From Aspergillus flavus (Eukaryota; Ascomycota; Eurotiomycetes; Eurotiales; Aspergillaceae): 64,000 nucleotides of DNA. Of this stretch, positions 59,523 through 64,000 are shown piece by piece. The notes under the pieces are model-generated. The model was not told the DNA's origin and made no database searches. It saw nothing but the letters and a program-made list of their open reading frames with translations. The stretch's first letter is position 1, and each line of letters opens with the position of its first letter. Made by a program: the position numbers and the translations under genes. Where the stretch lies: assembly GCF_009017415.1 (NCBI RefSeq), contig NC_092410.1:868001-932000 (forward strand). Direction: 5' to 3'.

Positions 59523-61213
59523 ATGGTTCGCCCGACCCTGAATAGAATCGCGACGATCCTCTGGGGAAGAGAGCCCAAGGATCGAGCCCTACTGGCGAAA
59601 CTAGATCTTACGCTGCTCCCCTACTTTTCGCTCATCTGGTTTCTATTCGGTGTAACCCGAGCCAGTTACTCGTCAGCATATATCAGTGGCATGCGTGAGG
59701 CCCTGAACTTCCAAGGTAAAGACTACAATTACATGAACACGGCCTATCTAGTCGTCTACGCCGTCTGCCAAATCCCCGGGACGAGTCTTTTGACCGTTGT
59801 GCGACCCAAATATGTCTTCGTCGCAGCCAACCTGACATGGAGTGTTCTCACTCTTATCACATACAAAATGACTCAGGCCTGGCAGGTTATCTTGCTAAAT
59901 GCCATTGAGGGCGGCTTCTCGGCGATTGCCTAGTGAGTAATGTAACCTGTGCCAGGTGATGTGATTCCCTTGCGTCTGACATGCTGGCAGTGTCGGTGCA
60001 CACTTTATTTTGGGGTCCTGGTATCGCAAGTCTGAGCTAGGTACTCGAGCGGCCGTCTTTTGCTGCTTCGGCCATGTTGGTAGCATGGCTGGCGGATGGA
60101 TCCAAGCCGGACTGCTGAAAGCATTAGCCGGGCATGGTGGCTTACCTGCGTGGCGATGGATCTTTATCATCGTCTCAGTGATGACAATTCCCGTTGCGTT
60201 ATTCGGTATGTCCTCGGGAAACGAAGTGCATCTTCCAGATACTGATGCAGGGGCTATTAGGATGGTTCTTCATCCCTGATCTCCCAGCACATCGCGCAGC
60301 ATGGTATCTGAACGAGGCAGAGAAAGAGCATGCCGCACACAGACTAGGCCAAACCTCCAAGCAAACATGGGATCGCACCGTATTAAAGCGAGTCCTACTC
60401 AGCTGGCAATTCTACCTCTTACCACTCATCTTCATGCGTGAGCACTTACCACCCCTTCCACCTTCCCAGCGCAAGACAACCTTCCCCCTTTCTCACCCAC
60501 AAATCTAACAAAAGGAAAAACAAGTCTACTCCCTCTGCGTCCAATCCCTCAGCAACAACGTAATGGCCCTCTGGATGTCCTCCCGAGGCTACACAACCAT
60601 CCAACAAAACAACTACCCGACAGGCATCTACGCCACCGCCATCCTCGGCACAATCCTCTACTCCACCATCTCCGACAGACTCCAATCCCGCTGGGAATGC
60701 TCCCTCTTAATCGGCCTAACCTTCATCATCGGCAGCGCAATCCTCGTCGCCAACCCAGCCGCCGACGCAGGCCACTTCTTCGCCTTCTACCTGCTCGGCA
60801 CGACCTACGCGCCCCAAGCCCTCTGGTACTCGTGGATGGTGGACGTGACGGGCCACGATCTGCAGCTGCGGGCTATTACGACGGGGTTCATGAACTCGTT
60901 TGATTTTGCGTTCGTCACTTGGTGGCCGTTGGTGTTTTATCCGGTTACTGATGCGCCGCACTTTGAGAAGGGGTATGTGGCTAGTTTGGTTACGGGGTCT
61001 TTGACGATTCCGTTTATTGGGCTTGTGGCGTATTTGGATCGGAGGGATACGGCTAGGGGGGTTATTGGGAGGGTTGGTCCTAGAGTTGTTGTTGAGGATT
61101 CTGTTGTTGATGATGGGGATCAGGTTCGATATGAGCGTGAGATTGAGGACGGGGATGATCATCCTGATGATCCTATTCCTACCACTGAGGTTACGGTTGC
61201 GAGTAAGGTGTGA
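59523..61213 (+). CDS. MFS transporter, anion:cation symporter type (allantoate/pantothenate-like)
   Basis: Four exons, 59523..59932, 59991..60205, 60261..60437 and 60525..61213, encode 496 residues with about twelve hydrophobic segments. The pattern KLDLTLLPYFSLIWFLFGVTRASYSSAYISGM near the start, the loop QIPGTSLLTVVRPKYVF, the GAHFILGSWYRKSELGTRAAVF motif before helix 5, and SSRGYTTIQQNNYPTGIYATAI are typical of the Dal5/Fen2/Liz1-like branch of fungal MFS proteins. This branch imports small organic anions such as allantoate, nicotinate or pantothenate at the plasma membrane. The exact substrate is not readable. The last intron ends in AAG. Exon 4 is odd: codons are C-ending to about 60835, then abruptly G/T-rich to the stop. 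Confidence 0.87.
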
Positions 61214-61930
61214 TGTGTGATGTGGTTTAAGTACATTGTGGATTAATAAACACCAGTCACTAACATACATACATAGATATATAACTAGAGCAAATACCAA
61301 TATAAACATCTATATAACCATCCAATCCTCTCAGCTACATATACTATCAATATATAAAACAACCCCGAGAAGAACCAACACAACCAACACTAGAAAAAAA
61401 TCAATTCCACGCAGTTAACACACTAGACAAACAAACACCCACCAGCACCTAGGTACACACAATCCCATCCCTCCCAAATCCAAACCCAATCCAAATCTAA
61501 ATCCACATACATACTCCCCACGACTATACGTAATCCCAAGCAAGGAACCCCCCAACTAGAAATATGACCTATCCACAACCCAAGGATACATACCCTGATG
61601 TACATGTATGCACAGATATATGTATGAGTATAATGTGCATATGTGCTCAGAAGACGAGCGTATTGGGTGTGATTAGGTGTTTTATTGGGGCGGGTTTGGA
61701 TTGGTTGGTTGCTTGGTGTATGTTTGTATAATATATATCTATATTTGCGCCTTAGAGGTTGGGGGGTATATGACTTGACTTGTTTTACTAGGGATATGGA
61801 AGGTATGTAGGACCAGTATTGTATGTATGTGGTTGAAGGCTATGAATTGCTTGATAGGTGTGGTAATGTGTTGTTATTGTTACTTGGAGTGGGTTCTTAT
61901 TATCCTTACTATGTATGGGTCCTAGGTTGT
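60440..61930. other. Second series of alternating A/C-rich and G/T-rich blocks
   Basis: Plus-strand blocks: A/C about 60440-60835, G/T about 60850-61230, A/C about 61235-61610, G/T about 61620-61930. Hand counts per 60 bases: 60601-60660 has 45 A/C, 61021-61080 has 45 G/T, 61441-61500 has 48 A/C, 61681-61740 has 48 G/T. The first switch lies inside MFS exon 4; the third and fourth blocks are non-coding. Confidence 0.78.
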
Positions 61931-64000
61931 CTGTGTGCCGTGGCATCGCTACTATATACATTTGGGAAGTACATACGAGATACATGCCTTGCAGTATAGA
62001 AGTACTATGCAGTTTTATTGCTTAGGTGTTTCCTAGATCTAGCTTTATGGGGACATACGTGAGAGAGCTTAGCTATGTAGCAAAGAACAAAAGTACTACT
62101 GTAACGAGCCAATAGAATATTTCCCTTTCCGCTAAAGATATGATATTGGCGTAGAAATATACGTATATAGTCGCATCTTCGGCTACCTATGCACCTCCCT
62201 GCCCACCGTATCGGAGGTGGCTAGGTAGGTTTACAATGGGATAAATTCAGCACAAGCGCTATAAGACTCACCGACGACGCAGCCGATAATAAGATTTTAC
62301 AAAGTATAATTGTGATTGCTGTTTAGCCTCTCACTTGTTTATCGTGCCCCTAGAGGTCCATGAGCAATTGTGGAGGACCGTCTGTTGATCTCTGCCCAGA
62401 GCTTCAGGCAGCTTAGTGTTGGTTGTGTGACCAGACTGCAGATATTCCACGGGGGACTGGGGTAAGGCAAGACGCATGTACTTTTGGTAGACTGCAGTTG
62501 GGCCGTCTCGTAGTCTGCTGCAAATGGATCAGGACAGGGAGGTGGTCTGCTTATGGTTGTGGACAAGAAGTGGGAAGTAGTCCAGATTGCAATGCTGTGC
62601 GACGCACCTAAAAAGGTAAGGTTGACACCCAACGCAGTGGGCAAGCCATGAAGCGTCATGGCCGCGAATGTTCACGGAATACCCATAGACGCGGTCTCCT
62701 TCGCGGAGGAGTGAAACGCCCCGGGCGGATTTTGAATCAGATGCAGCTGAGGCGTTCCAGCGCTCATGGCAATGAAGGCCCGCGCGACCAGGTCTTCATA
62801 GTCATCGGGCGCAGACGCCTTATTGGGTTCTGGATGGGTGGGTGGTACGGCGTCTACCATTGTAGGTAAGCTTCTATGCTTCTGAGATCAGATGGAGAGT
62901 GATCTCCTCTGGTCGATGCAATTTCAACGTTCTTTGTATGACGTCCCGATTTGGGATATCCCGATTATAAGGCTTATGGTATGTCATAGCCTCACCATTG
63001 AAACAAAGGTTTCTCTCATGAGCTCAAAGGCAATGTACGTGGCTTGCAGTAGTGATTATGCTGTTTCTTCCGAACGTTTATGGCTTTGCCTAGGATAGGA
63101 AGTGTTCGCTTGACTCAGGGCTGGCCGAAGGGTGGTGGCAGGCCTCCCTGTGGGGTGTCAGCTTGTACCACTTGTTCTTGACCCAAGAAGGTTGAAAGAA
63201 CAGTGGGCGCAATGAAGCTGATGCAGAATGTGGTCCATAATGATCTATGCTGCTTACAATGCGTAGCCATTGTAGCATTATTATGTGGAACAGTTGCGGT
63301 GATGACGCTGCTGGAAGCTCCATCCGAGGGCTGAGTAAGCCACATGCAAGACAACAGAGTTCCTCACCACCAACCATTGGATGGAAAAGCCCAGAGGGGT
63401 AAAAAGGAAAGAAAAAAAAAAGCGGACGAAGAGACGGAGGAGGAAAACAAAATGACTCAGGAACGTCACCAACCGATAGACTCTATGTACACGCAGGCCA
63501 AACCACAACAATGGGTGAATGAACAAAGCAAAGACTGATTGCTTTTCCTTTCATCGTGGAGTCTGACCTCACACTAACCCCATTCGGGTAATATTGGATT
63601 TTGGCCAGCCGCGACTTCCCAGCGCGGGGAATCGGAAAGTGTCATTCGCACTGGTGAATGACCTCCATCTCACCCTAGAAAGAGATGAAATACTAAATCC
63701 AAATGAATCAAATAAAGGCTTCCTGCAAGCTAAGGTTCCGGACTTATGTTGATCTGTGATAGACTGCTGCGCGTTACTGACCCCTATGGGCTCGAGGGTA
63801 TGCTTATGAGTGTCCAACGCGCTACCGCTTGATATCCGCTGTCTTGAGACAGCTCATACAAACCCCAGTACTTCTGCGTGTGACTGGAAAATGTGATCCT
63901 ATCATGGCTGACTCCGTACAGGGGAGTTCAAAATAATAGAAAAAGAAATAGTAATATTAATAACAATAAAATAATAGAAAGAACCAGAGGAGATGACCTC
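61214..64000. other. Gene-poor right end
   Basis: About 2.8 kb. The first 700 bp are the skew blocks described above. The rest has frames up to about 106 codons on the minus strand (62339-62659, 62672-62860), which carry no motif I recognise and could not be chained convincingly. A neighbouring gene may start beyond the right edge. Confidence 0.35.

Noticed and set aside
60716..61309. 197-codon minus-strand open frame
   Set aside because: Antisense to MFS exon 4; the Asn/Arg/Ile/Pro richness follows from the G/T-skewed block.
62339..62860. Two minus-strand frames of 106 and 62 codons that might be exons of one gene
   Set aside because: No good splice pair joins them in frame and no family motif is visible; kept only as a note.

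Overview
The window is nuclear DNA from a filamentous ascomycete, most likely an Aspergillus or close Eurotiomycete relative. Genes carry short introns of about 45-100 bp with GTATGT/GTAAGT donors, CTAAC/CTGAC-type branch sites and CAG/TAG acceptors. The proteins recognised are typical of that group: Dsc/Tul1 E3 ligase, Chs7, Zrg17, a GH7 cellobiohydrolase, Mgm1 and an alternative NADH dehydrogenase. Nothing prokaryotic (operons, CRISPR, insertion sequences) was seen. Exon coordinates were worked out by hand from splice signals and frame continuity; almost every model closes exactly in frame.

Layout. 1-11.7 kb is dense core housekeeping: shg1 (COMPASS, cut by the left edge), a small complex I subunit, zrg17, dscA, gcvH divergent from mrp17, a TesB thioesterase and an ABM monooxygenase. 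12.4-16.6 kb holds two adjacent decayed genes, an AIM9-type phosphotransferase and a FluG/GS-type glutamine synthetase, each with frameshifts and stops. 17.1-20.8 kb has an alpha/beta hydrolase and chs7. 20.8-30.1 kb is a gene desert of about 9.3 kb with long T tracts and, at its right end, alternating A/C-rich and G/T-rich blocks. 30.1-37.3 kb carries a GNAT acetyltransferase, an intronless GH7 cellobiohydrolase and an arrestin-like protein with a PPxY motif. 40.5-55 kb is core again: an acidic unknown protein, pub1, a two-TM unknown protein, dug3, mgm1 and nde1. 56.7-61.2 kb has a carotenoid-oxygenase-family gene divergent from an MFS transporter. The last 2.8 kb has no convincing gene.

Functional themes. 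Mitochondrial genes are over-represented (complex I subunit, GcvH, MRP17, Mgm1, NDE), but they lie in separate transcription units and do not form a cluster. No biosynthetic gene cluster was recognised. The carotenoid oxygenase/MFS divergent pair is the only pairing that might be a small functional unit.

The most unusual signal is compositional. At two loci (28.2-30.5 kb and 60.4-61.9 kb) the plus strand flips every 250-450 bp between A/C-dominated and G/T-dominated sequence. The second locus flips inside a single transporter exon and changes its synonymous codon choice abruptly. I know of no named feature that explains it.
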